Assembly: GCF_000220565.1 (NCBI RefSeq)
Contig: NZ_AFPM01000112.1
Location: forward strand, 1 to 38,054
From: Oceanicola sp. S124
Lineage (GTDB): Bacteria > Pseudomonadota > Alphaproteobacteria > Rhodobacterales > Rhodobacteraceae
Length of the DNA: 38,054 bases
Direction of reading: 5' to 3'
Shown here: piece after piece, positions 7,727 through 16,540 of the stretch
How positions within the stretch are numbered: position 1 is the stretch's first letter
Layout of the letters: each line of letters begins with the position of its first letter
Notes under the pieces: generated by a model
Database searches by the model: none
The model's input: only the letters and a program-made list of their open reading frames with translations
Told to the model about the DNA's origin: nothing
Program-made: the position numbers and the translations under genes

Positions 7727-8397
7727 CGCGTGGCGATGGCCACCGCATGGCTGCGGTTGCGCGCCCCCAGCTTCGCCCCTGCCGCCTGCAGGTGCTTGAC
7801 CACCATGCTTTCCGACCGGCCGAGCGCATGGGCGATCTGCTTGGCCGAGAGCCCCTCGGCGGTATGGGCCAGGCATTCGGCCTCACGCGGAGAGAGCGGT
7901 CCGCGATCCGGCGCCCGCCCGGCCGAGATCCGGTCCTGCAGGCGGAAGGCGTCCAGCGCGAAATGGGCCAGACGGTCGGCATCCGCCGGAGCATCGAGAA
8001 AGGCGCTGAGCGTGGCGAAGCCCCGCCCCGGCAGGTGCAGCGGCACGGTCATGCCGCGCCCCAGCCCCCAGGACAGCAATCGCTCGCGCACCTCGCCGAC
8101 ATCGGCGCGCGCCAGATCCGGCCCGATCTCCGAGGGCTCGCCGGCGTGGTAGCTCCAGTAGAACGGGTGCAGCAGCCGCGCCGCGCGACCCTGCACCGGG
8201 TCCGCCCGATAGAGCGCCCGCCCGCACCAGTCCTCCAGCAGCCGCTCGGCCGCGCCTCGGGCCTCGATCACCTCGGGCAGGGTGAAGCGCGCCGGGTCGG
8301 GCGAGAAGGGCACCGGGGAATAGTCATAGACCAGCCCCAGTACCCCTGCCCCCATGCGGGCCTGCAGGGCATCGACGTGGCGGGCGGCCGCGCTCAT
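7708..8397 (-). CDS. LuxR-family regulator with autoinducer-binding domain (plant-responsive solo type)
   Basis: The 229-residue protein has an autoinducer-binding domain (about 20-150) and a LuxR helix-turn-helix (about 165-225). Aligned without gaps on the DP pair of TraR (Asp70-Pro71 = Asp66-Pro67 here), Trp81 matches Trp85, while TraR Tyr61 is Trp57 and TraR Trp57 is Leu53. Tyr61 to Trp with a hydrophobic residue at 57 is the mark of the OryR/XccR/PipR group that senses plant compounds rather than acyl-homoserine lactones. DNA-binding residues Glu172, Leu176 and Gly182 match TraR Glu178, Leu182 and Gly188. The ATG overlaps the RraA-like stop as ATGA. No luxI-type gene is in the window. 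It probably acts at 6895-6914. Confidence 0.87.
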   Translation of the reverse strand: MSAAARHVDALQARMGAGVLGLVYDYSPVPFSPDPARFTLPEVIEARGAAERLLEDWCGRALYRADPVQGRAARLLHPFYWSYHAGEPSEIGPDLARADVGEVRERLLSWGLGRGMTVPLHLPGRGFATLSAFLDAPADADRLAHFALDAFRLQDRISAGRAPDRGPLSPREAECLAHTAEGLSAKQIAHALGRSESMVVKHLQAAGAKLGARNRSHAVAIATRQGWIA

Positions 8398-9074
8398 CCG
8401 GCGCGCTCTTCGGCGCTCAGTCGGGCGACCATCTCCGAGGCGCCGGACAGCTGGCCGATCTTCTCGCCCCGCGCGACCCCGGCGATGGTGCGGTCGGTCA
8501 GGGCCTGAAGCGCTTCGGCGCGGTCCAGCACGCCGGGCAGGTCGGCGGCGTGCAGGCTCACCACGCCAAGCGCATCGGCCAGCACCGCATCGCCCGGCAG
8601 CACCGGCACGCCGCCGACGCAGGCGGGCCGGTTCAGCGCCCCGCCCTGACCGGTCAGCCGCGTGGTCAACACGGCGGTGCCACGGCTGAAGACCGGCAGG
8701 CCGAGCGCCTGCAGCTCGGCGGTATCCGTGTGACAGCCGTCGATCACCACCCCCGCCGCGCCCGCATTGCGGATCGCCATGGCAACGCCGCCTCCCAGGC
8801 AGGCCGCCCGGGTATCGCCGCGCCGGTCGATGACCAGCACGTCTCCGGGCCGCAGCAGCCCCGCCGCATGGTGCAGCAGCGTCGAATCGAAGCCCGGCAG
8901 CGTCAGCGTCACCGCCGTGCCGACAAGGCGCGCCACCGGCCCGACCGGCGCGATCCCCGGATCCATCACCCCGCGGTCGAGGAAATGGCCCAGCAGGACG
9001 GTCTCGAAGGCCGCGAGGCGCGACAGGCGGTCGGCCGGCACGGGCTCTGGCATGGGGGCGATGGCATAGGTCAT
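8394..9074 (-). CDS. RraA-like / dimethylmenaquinone methyltransferase-fold protein (HMG/CHA aldolase family)
   Basis: The 226-residue protein has the RraA fold: 'G..vT..LPG' near 55, 'RPGDVLVIDRRGDTRAACLGG' (residues about 75-95) and 'AGAAGVVIDGCHTDTAEL' following. In active HMG/CHA aldolases the last block reads G.vRD, with Arg binding pyruvate and Asp serving the metal. Here the Asp is kept but the Arg position is Thr (CHTD), so aldolase activity is doubtful. The ATG at 9074 has GGAG upstream; a farther ATG at 9101 has none. The gene leads into the LuxR gene with a 4-base overlap, so both share one promoter facing the LysR gene at 9190. Confidence 0.78.
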   Translation of the reverse strand: MTYAIAPMPEPVPADRLSRLAAFETVLLGHFLDRGVMDPGIAPVGPVARLVGTAVTLTLPGFDSTLLHHAAGLLRPGDVLVIDRRGDTRAACLGGGVAMAIRNAGAAGVVIDGCHTDTAELQALGLPVFSRGTAVLTTRLTGQGGALNRPACVGGVPVLPGDAVLADALGVVSLHAADLPGVLDRAEALQALTDRTIAGVARGEKIGQLSGASEMVARLSAEERAG

Positions 9075-9138
9075 GGAAACTCCGGTCGTTTTCCCTATCA
9101 CGCACCGCCGCCCTGCCCCCGGTCCACTTGAATTAACG

Positions 9139-9164
9139 GATCAGGCCGATAGAATTTCCTGATC
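9139..9164. promoter_or_regulatory. Inverted repeat, probable LysR-type operator
   Basis: GATCAGG-N12-CCTGATC has perfect 7-bp arms and lies in the 115-bp divergent region between the RraA-like gene and the LysR gene, 26 bases before the LysR ATG. Position and spacing suit a LysR-type regulator controlling its own gene and its divergent neighbour. Confidence 0.55.
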
Positions 9165-9189
9165 ACCTGTGGCACCACCGGAGCGGCCC

Positions 9190-10122
9190 ATGCAGATCCA
9201 CAGCCTTCGCACCTTCTACTGGGTCACCCGGCTTTCCTCTTTCCGGCGCGCGGCGGAGGTGCTGAACATCTCGCAGCCCACGGTCTCGGCCCGCATCCGG
9301 GGACTGGAAGAAGAGCTGGGCGTCACCCTGCTGGACCGCACCGGCGGACTGGCCCTGACCGCGCCGGGGGAAGAACTGCTGGACTATGCCCGACAGGTGC
9401 TGCGCCTGACCGAGGACCTGTCCTTTCATCGCAGCCCCGACGTCCGCGCCACCCGTCTGCGCCTCGGCGCGAACGGCCCCGTGGCCGCAACATGGCTGAT
9501 GCCCATGGTCCGCGACCTTGAAACCCGCCACCCCGACCTGCGCCTCGAGATCGAGGTCAACCAGAGCGCCACCCTGCTGCGCCATCTCTCCTCGGGCCAG
9601 CTCGATATCGGTTTCGTCACCCCGGGCGCGGCGGCACCGGGGCTGCGCCTGACCCCGCTGGGCAGTTTCGCGATGACCTGGGTCGGCGCGGCGGGGCAGT
9701 TTCCCGGCCGGATGAGCGACGAGCAGATCGGCGCCTCTCCGATCATCGGCTACAGCTGGGATTCGCCGGTGCACGGCACCACCCATGCCCCCGCCTTCGG
9801 CCCCGGCCGCCACCACCGCTTCAGCCAGAGCGACAGCCTGTTCATGATGATCCGACTGGCGGTCGAGGGCGCGGGCCTCGCGCTGGTGCCCGAGGCGGCG
9901 GTGGCGCGGGAAGTGGCGCGAGGCGACCTCTGCCGGATCACCGCGGAAACCCCGCCGCAACCGCTGAGCCTCGCCGCCGCACAGCGCCGCGAAAGCCGGG
10001 GCGCCGCCGCCGAAAGCGCCCTGCGCTATGCGCTCGCGGTCAGCAGCACGACGACGGGCATGGCGGCGGGACCGGAAGAGACGAGACCGGAAAAGACGGG
10101 GATACCCCCGTTCAGCTCCTGA
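9190..10122 (+). CDS. LysR-family transcriptional regulator
   Basis: The 310-residue protein opens with the LysR helix-turn-helix (MQIHSLRTFYWVTRLSSF...AAEVLNISQPTVSARIRGLEEELGVTLLDR, in pieces) followed by a substrate-binding domain from about residue 90 ('TRLRLGANGPVA', later 'EGAGLALVPEAAVAREV'). The ATG at 9190 has GGAG 7 bases upstream; a farther ATG at 9169 lacks one. It diverges from the RraA-like/LuxR genes and shares the operator at 9139-9164, so that pair is its likely target. The last 20 residues are a Lys/Glu/Arg/Pro-rich tail beyond the usual fold, and the gene end overlaps the CocE hydrolase gene tail to tail by 11 bases. The effector is unknown. Confidence 0.9.
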   Translation: MQIHSLRTFYWVTRLSSFRRAAEVLNISQPTVSARIRGLEEELGVTLLDRTGGLALTAPGEELLDYARQVLRLTEDLSFHRSPDVRATRLRLGANGPVAATWLMPMVRDLETRHPDLRLEIEVNQSATLLRHLSSGQLDIGFVTPGAAAPGLRLTPLGSFAMTWVGAAGQFPGRMSDEQIGASPIIGYSWDSPVHGTTHAPAFGPGRHHRFSQSDSLFMMIRLAVEGAGLALVPEAAVAREVARGDLCRITAETPPQPLSLAAAQRRESRGAAAESALRYALAVSSTTTGMAAGPEETRPEKTGIPPFSS

Positions 10123-12022
10123 GCACCTGCAACTCAAGCACCGTGCCCTCGCCGAGATGCACGGTGTTGTGCGCCACGCGGCTGCCGCGCGCGGTGCCCT
10201 CGGGTTCCCCGGTGTTGAAGTTGATATCGTACTTGGGGAAGTTCGACGAGGAGATGTCCAGCCGCAGCCGGTGCCCGGCCTTGAACAGGTTCACCGTGGC
10301 GAAGGGGGTGATGGTGATCTCGAAGGCACCCTCGTCCGGCGCGACCAGCTCGGGACGGTCATAGCCCTTGCGGTAGCGCACCCGGAAGATGCCGTCGGTC
10401 ACATTCATCGCGTAGCCGCGCGGGTAGTCCGATGACGGAGGATAGACATCCACCAGCTTGGCGGTGAAGTCGGTATCCGGCGCATCGGTCGAAACCTTCA
10501 GGCGGATCGTCACCGGCCCCGCCACCAGCAGGTCCCCGGCCAGCGGCGCGGTCTGGAAGGACAGCACGTCGCGGCGCGCGATCAGCGGCATCCCGGGATT
10601 GGTGCAGCCGAAGAAGCGCGCATCCTCGGTCTGATCGAAGGCGCCCCCCTCGAAGATCGGCTCGCCCGAGGTCAGCGAACCGCCGATCGTCGGCACCGGA
10701 TTGACCGGGTCATAGGCATAGCCCATCTCGCCCGCGGCCGGGGTCGCCGACAGCGACATGTCGGGCGCCGGGTAGAGGCGCAGCGCCTCTGCCTCGGGGA
10801 TCGGCCAGTCGGAGGCCTCGATCCAGTGGCCGCCGTGATCCAGGTGCCCCTCGGGCGTCTTGCGGCCCGAACCGCCGCCCATGACGAAAAGGTGCACCCG
10901 CTCGTCACGCAGGCTCTCGGCCTGGTCCTGATCCTTCAGCCAGCGGGCGAAGAACTTCAGGCGGAAGGCCAGCCAGTCCTCGTCGACCTGGCCGTCGAAG
11001 ACCGCCGCGGGGCCGAAATCGACATCGCCGAAGATCCGGCGTGAACGGTTGCCATGGGTCCAGGGGCCCATGATCAGGGTCAGCGGCCGGGCGGCAGAGC
11101 CCTTGAGGCCGGTGTAATTCTCAAGCGTGGTCTGCACGTAGGCGTCATACCAGCTGGACATGAAGATAATCGGGATCTTCGGGAAATCGTGGTAATAGCC
11201 CGCTGCCCAGATGCCGGTCTTCTTCCAGAAGTCATCGAAGGTGCCGTGCTGCCACTGGTCCAGCAGGTAGCCCTCGTAATCGGGATCCCAGCGGACCGGA
11301 GAGCGGCCCCTGGTCCAGGGGGTGCGGGTCATCCAGCCGGCGAGGTCCTCGGCCTCGATGGCGCCCAGGACGGCGGGATCGGCCGCGGCAAGCGGCGCTT
11401 CCATGGCGCGATTGTAGGCCCAGGTGGCCTGTTTCATCTCGAGCGCGCCACCCTGGCGGATGCCGCAGGTGAAGGCGTTCGAGAAGCCGCCCGAGTCGAC
11501 CGCCATGCAGGCCAGTCCCGGCGGGTTCAGGCAGGCCATGGCCATCTGAACATGGGCGTCATAGCTCAGCCCCATGGTGCCGACGCGGCCATTGCCGAAG
11601 TCCTGCGCCGCGATCCAGACCATGCTGTCATAGCCGTCCTCGGCCTCGTTGAGGTACTTGGTGAAGCTGCCCTCGCTGTCGTAGCGGCCCCGGCAGTCCT
11701 GCCAGATCACCACGTAGCCCTCGGCGACCAGCTTGATGGCCAGTTCGGGGCGGCTGTAGGGGGTGGGGCGCGCCACGGAGAGCTCGGTCCGGGGCGTGCC
11801 CGCCTTGTCATAGGGCGTGCGTTCGAAGATCACCGGACGGGGCGCGGGATCCGCCCCGCCATCGGCGCCAGCCGGGCGATAGACATCGGTGGCAAGGCGC
11901 ACGCCGTCCCGCATCGCAACCATCACGTTGCGATGCACGACCACCCCCGGCGCAACCGGCTCGGCCGGCGTCAGGGAAGCTGTTTCAAGCAGGGTATCAG
12001 TGGGGGTGGTCATGGGGATCAT
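10112..12022 (-). CDS. CocE/NonD family hydrolase (X-Pro dipeptidyl-peptidase S15 type)
   Basis: This 636-residue serine hydrolase has the three-part CocE layout: an alpha/beta core opening with 'MRDGVRLATDVYRPA', nucleophile elbow GLSYDAH with the oxyanion tyrosine, a helical cap, and a C-terminal jelly-roll with 'GHRLRLDISSSNFPKYDIN' near 590. The usual motif is GxSYxG; here an Ala-His pair follows the Asp, a small variation. It would cleave esters or acyl-proline bonds of imported molecules; no signal peptide is seen, so it is cytoplasmic. The ATG at 12022 overlaps the binding-protein stop as TAATG; another ATG lies three codons later. It is the last gene of the peptide-type transporter operon. 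Confidence 0.88.
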   Translation of the reverse strand: MIPMTTPTDTLLETASLTPAEPVAPGVVVHRNVMVAMRDGVRLATDVYRPAGADGGADPAPRPVIFERTPYDKAGTPRTELSVARPTPYSRPELAIKLVAEGYVVIWQDCRGRYDSEGSFTKYLNEAEDGYDSMVWIAAQDFGNGRVGTMGLSYDAHVQMAMACLNPPGLACMAVDSGGFSNAFTCGIRQGGALEMKQATWAYNRAMEAPLAAADPAVLGAIEAEDLAGWMTRTPWTRGRSPVRWDPDYEGYLLDQWQHGTFDDFWKKTGIWAAGYYHDFPKIPIIFMSSWYDAYVQTTLENYTGLKGSAARPLTLIMGPWTHGNRSRRIFGDVDFGPAAVFDGQVDEDWLAFRLKFFARWLKDQDQAESLRDERVHLFVMGGGSGRKTPEGHLDHGGHWIEASDWPIPEAEALRLYPAPDMSLSATPAAGEMGYAYDPVNPVPTIGGSLTSGEPIFEGGAFDQTEDARFFGCTNPGMPLIARRDVLSFQTAPLAGDLLVAGPVTIRLKVSTDAPDTDFTAKLVDVYPPSSDYPRGYAMNVTDGIFRVRYRKGYDRPELVAPDEGAFEITITPFATVNLFKAGHRLRLDISSSNFPKYDINFNTGEPEGTARGSRVAHNTVHLGEGTVLELQVLRS

Positions 12023-13596
12023 TACTCGGCAGAGGTCACTTTTTGCGGCAGGGTCTGTTCGGACAGACCGGCGTCGATGGTCAGCCCGTCACGCAGGCCC
12101 CAATGCACCTTCTGCCAGTAGAGCGGCACGATCGGGGTCTCGTCGAAGACCAGCTTGGTGGCGTCTTCCAGCTTGGCGATGCGGGTCTCGGGGTCGAACT
12201 CCTGCAAGGCGTCGGCCAGGGCCGCGTCGAAGGCGGGCGAGGAGAAGCGGACGCGGTTGAAGGCGCCCTTGCCGGCCTCCTTGTCGTAGGTGTGCAGCAA
12301 GGACTGCAGGTTCGGCGCCGAGGTCGGCGTGGAGGAGCCAAGCGAGAAGACGAAGGCACCGTAGTCGCCCGCCGAGGCGGCCTTGGAGTAGACCGAGTAG
12401 GGCAGCGCTTCGACGCCGTTCACCTTCAGGCCACCGCGCGACAGCATCTGGCCAAGCGCCTGCACGAGGTCCCCGTCGCCGGGGAAGCGGTCGTTCGAGC
12501 TGTAGAGCGTCAGGCCGAAGCCATCGGGATAGCCGGCCTCGGCCAGCAGTTCCTTGGCCTTGGCCACGTCCGGCGTGTCGGCCGGCACATCGGCGTTGTG
12601 ACCGCCAAGCGCGTCCGGCACCAGCTGGCCCGCAGGCACGCCCGAGCCGCCAAGGATGCGATCCACGATCAGCTCGCGGTCGATCATCAGCGAGATCGCC
12701 TTGCGGACGCGGGCGTCCTTGAAGGGATTCTCAGCCAGCGGGTTGCCATCGAGATCGGTGACGGCCGGCGCCTGGTCGAAGCGCATCGACAGGCCCAGGT
12801 AGATCACCCGGCCCGAAGCCGTCGAGAAGACATGCATCCCGTCGGTGCCCTCAAGGCGCGCCACATCCTGCGGCGGCACCGCGTCGATCACGTCGACCGC
12901 GCCCGACAGCAGCGCCGCAACCCGGGCCGCGTCGTTCGAGATGTAGCGGATCTCGACCTCGTTGAACTCGGGCACGGTGCCCCAGTAATCGGCATTGGCG
13001 TGCATGGTCAGGGTCTCGCCCGGCTTCCACTCTTCCAGCACGTAGGGGCCGGTGCCGACGGCGGTGGCGGGCGACGAGAAGTCCTCGCTTGCCTTGCCCT
13101 CTGCGGCGGCCTTCGAGATGATGAAGACGCGGCCGATGTCCTCCATCAGCGCCGGGTTCGGCACGTTGGTGGTGATCTTGACGGTCAGGTCGTCAACGGC
13201 CTCGACGGTGGCCAGCGAGGACACCATGTCGGTGTAGGGCGCGGGCGAGTTCGGCACCTCGTCGGCGCGTTCCAGCGAATAGACCACGTCGGCGGCGGTG
13301 AAGGGCGACCCGTCGTGGAAGGTCACGCCTTCGCGCAGCTTCAGCAGCCAGGTGGTCTCGTCCTGGATCTCCCAGCTCTCGGCGAGGCCGGGGGAGACCT
13401 GGAGGTTCTCGTCGAAGGCCACCAGGCGGTCGAAGAACATGGTCGAGGTCATCTGGTTGTTGCCGGTCCGCGAAAACTGCGGGTCGATAGAGCTTTGCTC
13501 GGAGGCGCGGCCGATGGTCAGATCGGCGGCCCAGGCAGGCATCAGCCAGGTGGTGGACAGAAGGGCCGCAAGGGCGGCGGTCTTGGTCAGGCGCAT
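12022..13596 (-). CDS. Peptide-type ABC transporter substrate-binding protein (SBP family 5)
   Basis: The 524-residue protein has a signal peptide (MRLTKTAALAALLSTTWLMPAWA, cleavage about residue 24) and the family 5 hallmarks: 'WEIQDETTWLLKLREGVTFHDGSPFTAADVVYSLE' (residues about 72-106, in pieces), 'GTGPYVLEEWKPGE' near 165, and 'IVPLYWQKVHWGLRDG' near the C-terminus. It captures peptides, glutathione-like or other oligomeric solutes in the periplasm. It comes after both ATPase genes, 18 bases from the second, and before the CocE hydrolase, instead of leading the operon as is more usual. The substrate cannot be told from sequence alone. Confidence 0.92.
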   Translation of the reverse strand: MRLTKTAALAALLSTTWLMPAWAADLTIGRASEQSSIDPQFSRTGNNQMTSTMFFDRLVAFDENLQVSPGLAESWEIQDETTWLLKLREGVTFHDGSPFTAADVVYSLERADEVPNSPAPYTDMVSSLATVEAVDDLTVKITTNVPNPALMEDIGRVFIISKAAAEGKASEDFSSPATAVGTGPYVLEEWKPGETLTMHANADYWGTVPEFNEVEIRYISNDAARVAALLSGAVDVIDAVPPQDVARLEGTDGMHVFSTASGRVIYLGLSMRFDQAPAVTDLDGNPLAENPFKDARVRKAISLMIDRELIVDRILGGSGVPAGQLVPDALGGHNADVPADTPDVAKAKELLAEAGYPDGFGLTLYSSNDRFPGDGDLVQALGQMLSRGGLKVNGVEALPYSVYSKAASAGDYGAFVFSLGSSTPTSAPNLQSLLHTYDKEAGKGAFNRVRFSSPAFDAALADALQEFDPETRIAKLEDATKLVFDETPIVPLYWQKVHWGLRDGLTIDAGLSEQTLPQKVTSAE

Positions 13597-13614
13597 GGGT
13601 TGGCTCCTTGTTGG

Positions 13615-14673
13615 TCAGTCGATTGCGGGGATGTCGCCGGTCGTGACGCCGGCTTCGGAAAGTGGCCGCCCGGTGCCGCCATCGAGGTGGCAGGCAACGG
13701 AATGACCGGGGCTGGCCTGGGTCAGCGCCGGACGCTCGGTCCGGCACCTGTCCATGGCGAAGGGGCAGCGGGGGTGGAAATGGCACCCCTGCGGCGGGTT
13801 CACCGGCGAGGGGATTTCCCCCTTCACCGAGGAAAAGCGGTGGCCGCGCCGGTCGATCCGGGGGATCTCTTCCAGCAGGGCCTGGGTATAGGGATGGCGC
13901 GCCGCGTCGAAGATGCGGTCGGTGGGGGCGGTCTCGACCACCCGGCCGAGGTACATGATCACCACCCGGTCCGAGATGTAGCGCACCACGGACAGGTCAT
14001 GGCTGATGAAGAGCAGGGTCAGCGACAGCTCCTCGCGCAGCCGCACCAGCAGGTTGATCACCTGCGCCTGGATCGAGACATCCAGCGCGGCGATGCTTTC
14101 ATCGCAGATCAGGAAATCCGGGTTCACGGCCAGCGCGCGCGCAATGCCGATGCGCTGCCGCTGCCCGCCCGAGAACTGGTGCGGATAGCGGTTGGCCATG
14201 GCGGGATCGAGACCCACGAGCCCCATCAGCCGCTCGACCTCTGCCCGCACCTCGGAGCGTTTCACCAGCCCGTGCAGCCGGGGCGCCTCGCCAATGATGT
14301 CCACGACCTTCTTGCGCGGGTTCAGCGAGGACATCGGGTCCTGGAAGATGATCTGCGTGGCAAGGCGCATGGCGCGCGCCTCGGCGCCCTTCAGCTTGGC
14401 GATGTCCTTGCCGTCGCGGGCGACCTGACCGGAGGTCACCGGCAGCATGCCCGCCACGACGCGGCCCAGGGTGGACTTGCCGCAACCGCTCTCGCCCACG
14501 AGGCCCACGACCTCACCCTCGGCGATCTGCAACGACACGTCGTCCAGCGCATGGACGGTCGGCGGCTCCTCGGCCAGCCCGACGCGCATGGCAAGGCGCT
14601 CGGCCAGGTCGGTCTTGCGGCGGAAATGCTTGGTGACGCCCGCCACCTCGATCATCGGAGCGGTCCCGGTCAT
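13615..14673 (-). CDS. dppF: Oligopeptide/dipeptide ABC transporter ATP-binding protein (DppF/OppF type)
   Basis: This 352-residue ATPase has Walker A GESGCGKST at residues 60-68, signature FSGGQ, Walker B FLICDESIAALD and switch HD in FISHDLSV. The 20-residue insertion 'RKTDLAERLAMRVGLAEEPP' before the first core strand is common in OppF. The C-terminal oligo-HPY region carries cysteines (GCHFHPRC, then MDRC and VAC) like those that can hold an iron-sulfur cluster in this family. The start overlaps the dppD-type stop as ATGA. The symbol marks the family position only; the transported solute is unknown. Confidence 0.92.
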   Translation of the reverse strand: MTGTAPMIEVAGVTKHFRRKTDLAERLAMRVGLAEEPPTVHALDDVSLQIAEGEVVGLVGESGCGKSTLGRVVAGMLPVTSGQVARDGKDIAKLKGAEARAMRLATQIIFQDPMSSLNPRKKVVDIIGEAPRLHGLVKRSEVRAEVERLMGLVGLDPAMANRYPHQFSGGQRQRIGIARALAVNPDFLICDESIAALDVSIQAQVINLLVRLREELSLTLLFISHDLSVVRYISDRVVIMYLGRVVETAPTDRIFDAARHPYTQALLEEIPRIDRRGHRFSSVKGEIPSPVNPPQGCHFHPRCPFAMDRCRTERPALTQASPGHSVACHLDGGTGRPLSEAGVTTGDIPAID

Positions 14674-15647
14674 GCCATGGCCTCCTCTTCAAGCGGGTGG
14701 AAGCAGCGCCAGCCCCTGCCCTGTGCCTCGGTCTCGGCCGGTTCGGACAGGCAGGCCTCGGTGGCGCGGGCGCAGCGGGGGCGGAAAGGGCAACCCTCGG
14801 GGCGGCCAAGCGGCGGCGGCGCATTGCCGGGGATCTGGCGCAGCGGCTGGCCGCGGTCGTTCTCCATCGGCAGGCTGTCGATCAACCCGCGGGTATAGGG
14901 GTGGCGCGGGGTGTCCAGCACCTCGTCCACGGTGCCGCGCTCGACGATGCGGCCCGCGTACATGACGGCCACCTTGTTGGCGAGCTGGCCGACCACGCCC
15001 AGGTCGTGGCTGATCCAGATCAGCCCCATGCCCATCTCGCGGGTCAGGGTCTGCACCTCGGAGAGGATCTGGCTCTGGATCGTCACGTCCAGCGCGGTGG
15101 TGGGCTCATCCGCGATGATCAGATCGGGCTTGTGCAGCAGGGCGATGGCGATGGCGACGCGCTGGCGCATCCCGCCCGAGAACTCGTGCGGATAGGCGTC
15201 GATGCGTTCATCGGGGTGCGGGATGCCGACCTGGCACAGGGCGTCGCGGGCCTTGGCGCGGGCCTCGGCCTTGCTGACCTTGGCATGGGCGCGCACCGTC
15301 TCGATCATCTGGGTGCCGATGCGCAGAACCGGGTTCAGCGTCATCATCGGGTCCTGGAAGATCATCGCGATGCGGTTGCCGCGCAGGTCGCGCAACCGAC
15401 GCGGGCTGGCAGAGCGCAGGTCCTCGCCAAGGAAGCGGATGTCGCCCTCGACCACCCGGCCCGGCGGATCGACCAGACCCAGCAGCGAGAAGCCGGTGAT
15501 CGACTTGCCCGAGCCGCTTTCGCCGACCAGGCCCAGGATCTCGCCGCGCTCCAGCGTCAGGTCGACGCCATCCACGGCCTTGACGGTGCCTTTCGGCGTT
15601 TCGAACCATGTGCGCAAGCCGCGCACTTCCAGAAGGGGATCACTCAT
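14670..15647 (-). CDS. dppD: Oligopeptide/dipeptide ABC transporter ATP-binding protein (DppD/OppD type)
   Basis: The 325-residue ATPase has Walker A GESGSGKS at 42-49, signature FSGGM, Walker [13 protein letters not shown] and switch WISHD. The C-terminal region GCPFRPRC...EAC...RC has the four-cysteine arrangement typical of OppD/DppD proteins. It pairs with the next ATPase to form the nucleotide-binding heterodimer. The start overlaps the upstream permease stop by 4 bases, and its own stop overlaps the next gene by 4. Substrate specificity lies elsewhere. Confidence 0.93.
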   Translation of the reverse strand: MSDPLLEVRGLRTWFETPKGTVKAVDGVDLTLERGEILGLVGESGSGKSITGFSLLGLVDPPGRVVEGDIRFLGEDLRSASPRRLRDLRGNRIAMIFQDPMMTLNPVLRIGTQMIETVRAHAKVSKAEARAKARDALCQVGIPHPDERIDAYPHEFSGGMRQRVAIAIALLHKPDLIIADEPTTALDVTIQSQILSEVQTLTREMGMGLIWISHDLGVVGQLANKVAVMYAGRIVERGTVDEVLDTPRHPYTRGLIDSLPMENDRGQPLRQIPGNAPPPLGRPEGCPFRPRCARATEACLSEPAETEAQGRGWRCFHPLEEEAMA

Positions 15648-16540
15648 TGCGCCAGCCTCGGGTTCAGGATTTCACGCAGGCGGTCGCCGACGATGTTGAC
15701 CGAGAAGACCAGCACCAGCAGCAGGAGGCCCGGGTAGACCGACATCCAGTAGAGCCCGGCCAGCATCACCTGGTAGCCGTTCGAGATCAGCAGCCCGAGC
15801 GAGGGCTGGGTGATCGGCAGGCCGATACCGAGGAAGGACAGCGTGGCCTCGGCGGCAATGGCGCTGGCGACCTGGATGGTGCCGATGACGATCAGCGGCG
15901 GCAGGCAGTTGGGCAGGATGTGCCCGCCCATGATGCGCCAGGCGGGGATGCCCAGGCAGCGGGCGGCCTCGGCATATTCCTTGCCGGATTCGACCAGCGC
16001 CGTGGCCCGGACCGCGCGGGCGAAATAGGCCCATTGCACGAAGACCAGCGCCAGGATCACCTTGCCGACGCCCTGCCCGAAGACCACCAGCACCATCAGC
16101 GCCACGAGGATCGTCGGGAAGCCCAGCATCAGGTCGACGAAGCGCATGATGAAACTGTCGAGGAAACCGCCCCGGTAGGCGGCGATCAGGCCAAGCGCCG
16201 TGCCGACCAGCATCGCCAGCAGACCCGAGGTCACGCCGACCGCCAGCGAGGTGCGCAAGCCATAGAGCATGGCCGAGAACATGTCGCGCCCCTGCCCGTC
16301 GGTGCCGAGGATGTAGGTCATCCCCGAATAGCCCTCGGACATCGGCGGCAGCTTGGCGTCGAAGAAATCGATCTCGTTCAGATCGTAGGGGTTCTGCGGC
16401 GCGATCAGCGGCGCGAAGATGGCCGAGAAGACGAGGATCAGGCAGATCACCGCCGCGATGGTCGCCTTGGGGCTGGAGAGCAGGCCACGCAGGATGCGCG
16501 CTGCCATGCTCTCGCTCTTGCGGAGGAAGGTCATGGTCAT
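15644..16540 (-). CDS. dppC: Peptide-type ABC transporter permease (DppC/OppC type)
   Basis: The 298-residue membrane protein has a short cytoplasmic N-terminus, a first helix ([21 protein letters not shown]), the periplasmic 'FGTDGQGRD'-equivalent [17 protein letters not shown] near 79-95 that marks OppC/DppC, and the coupling loop '[27 protein letters not shown]' near 197 (quoted by its ends: EAA-like AARCLG to ILPN). About six membrane helices. It overlaps both neighbours by 4 bases. Confidence 0.93.
   Translation of the reverse strand: MTMTFLRKSESMAARILRGLLSSPKATIAAVICLILVFSAIFAPLIAPQNPYDLNEIDFFDAKLPPMSEGYSGMTYILGTDGQGRDMFSAMLYGLRTSLAVGVTSGLLAMLVGTALGLIAAYRGGFLDSFIMRFVDLMLGFPTILVALMVLVVFGQGVGKVILALVFVQWAYFARAVRATALVESGKEYAEAARCLGIPAWRIMGGHILPNCLPPLIVIGTIQVASAIAAEATLSFLGIGLPITQPSLGLLISNGYQVMLAGLYWMSVYPGLLLLVLVFSVNIVGDRLREILNPRLAQ

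Noticed and set aside
5933-7876. Pip reading frame extended upstream by about 346 residues
   Set aside because: The extension is the antisense of the aldolase gene, crosses the lux box, and has no motif. The ATG at 6838 has an AGGAG site.
12043-14898. 951-codon open frame on the plus strand
   Set aside because: Antisense to the binding-protein and ATPase genes; low-complexity Gly/Arg/His/Gln composition typical of high-GC shadow frames.
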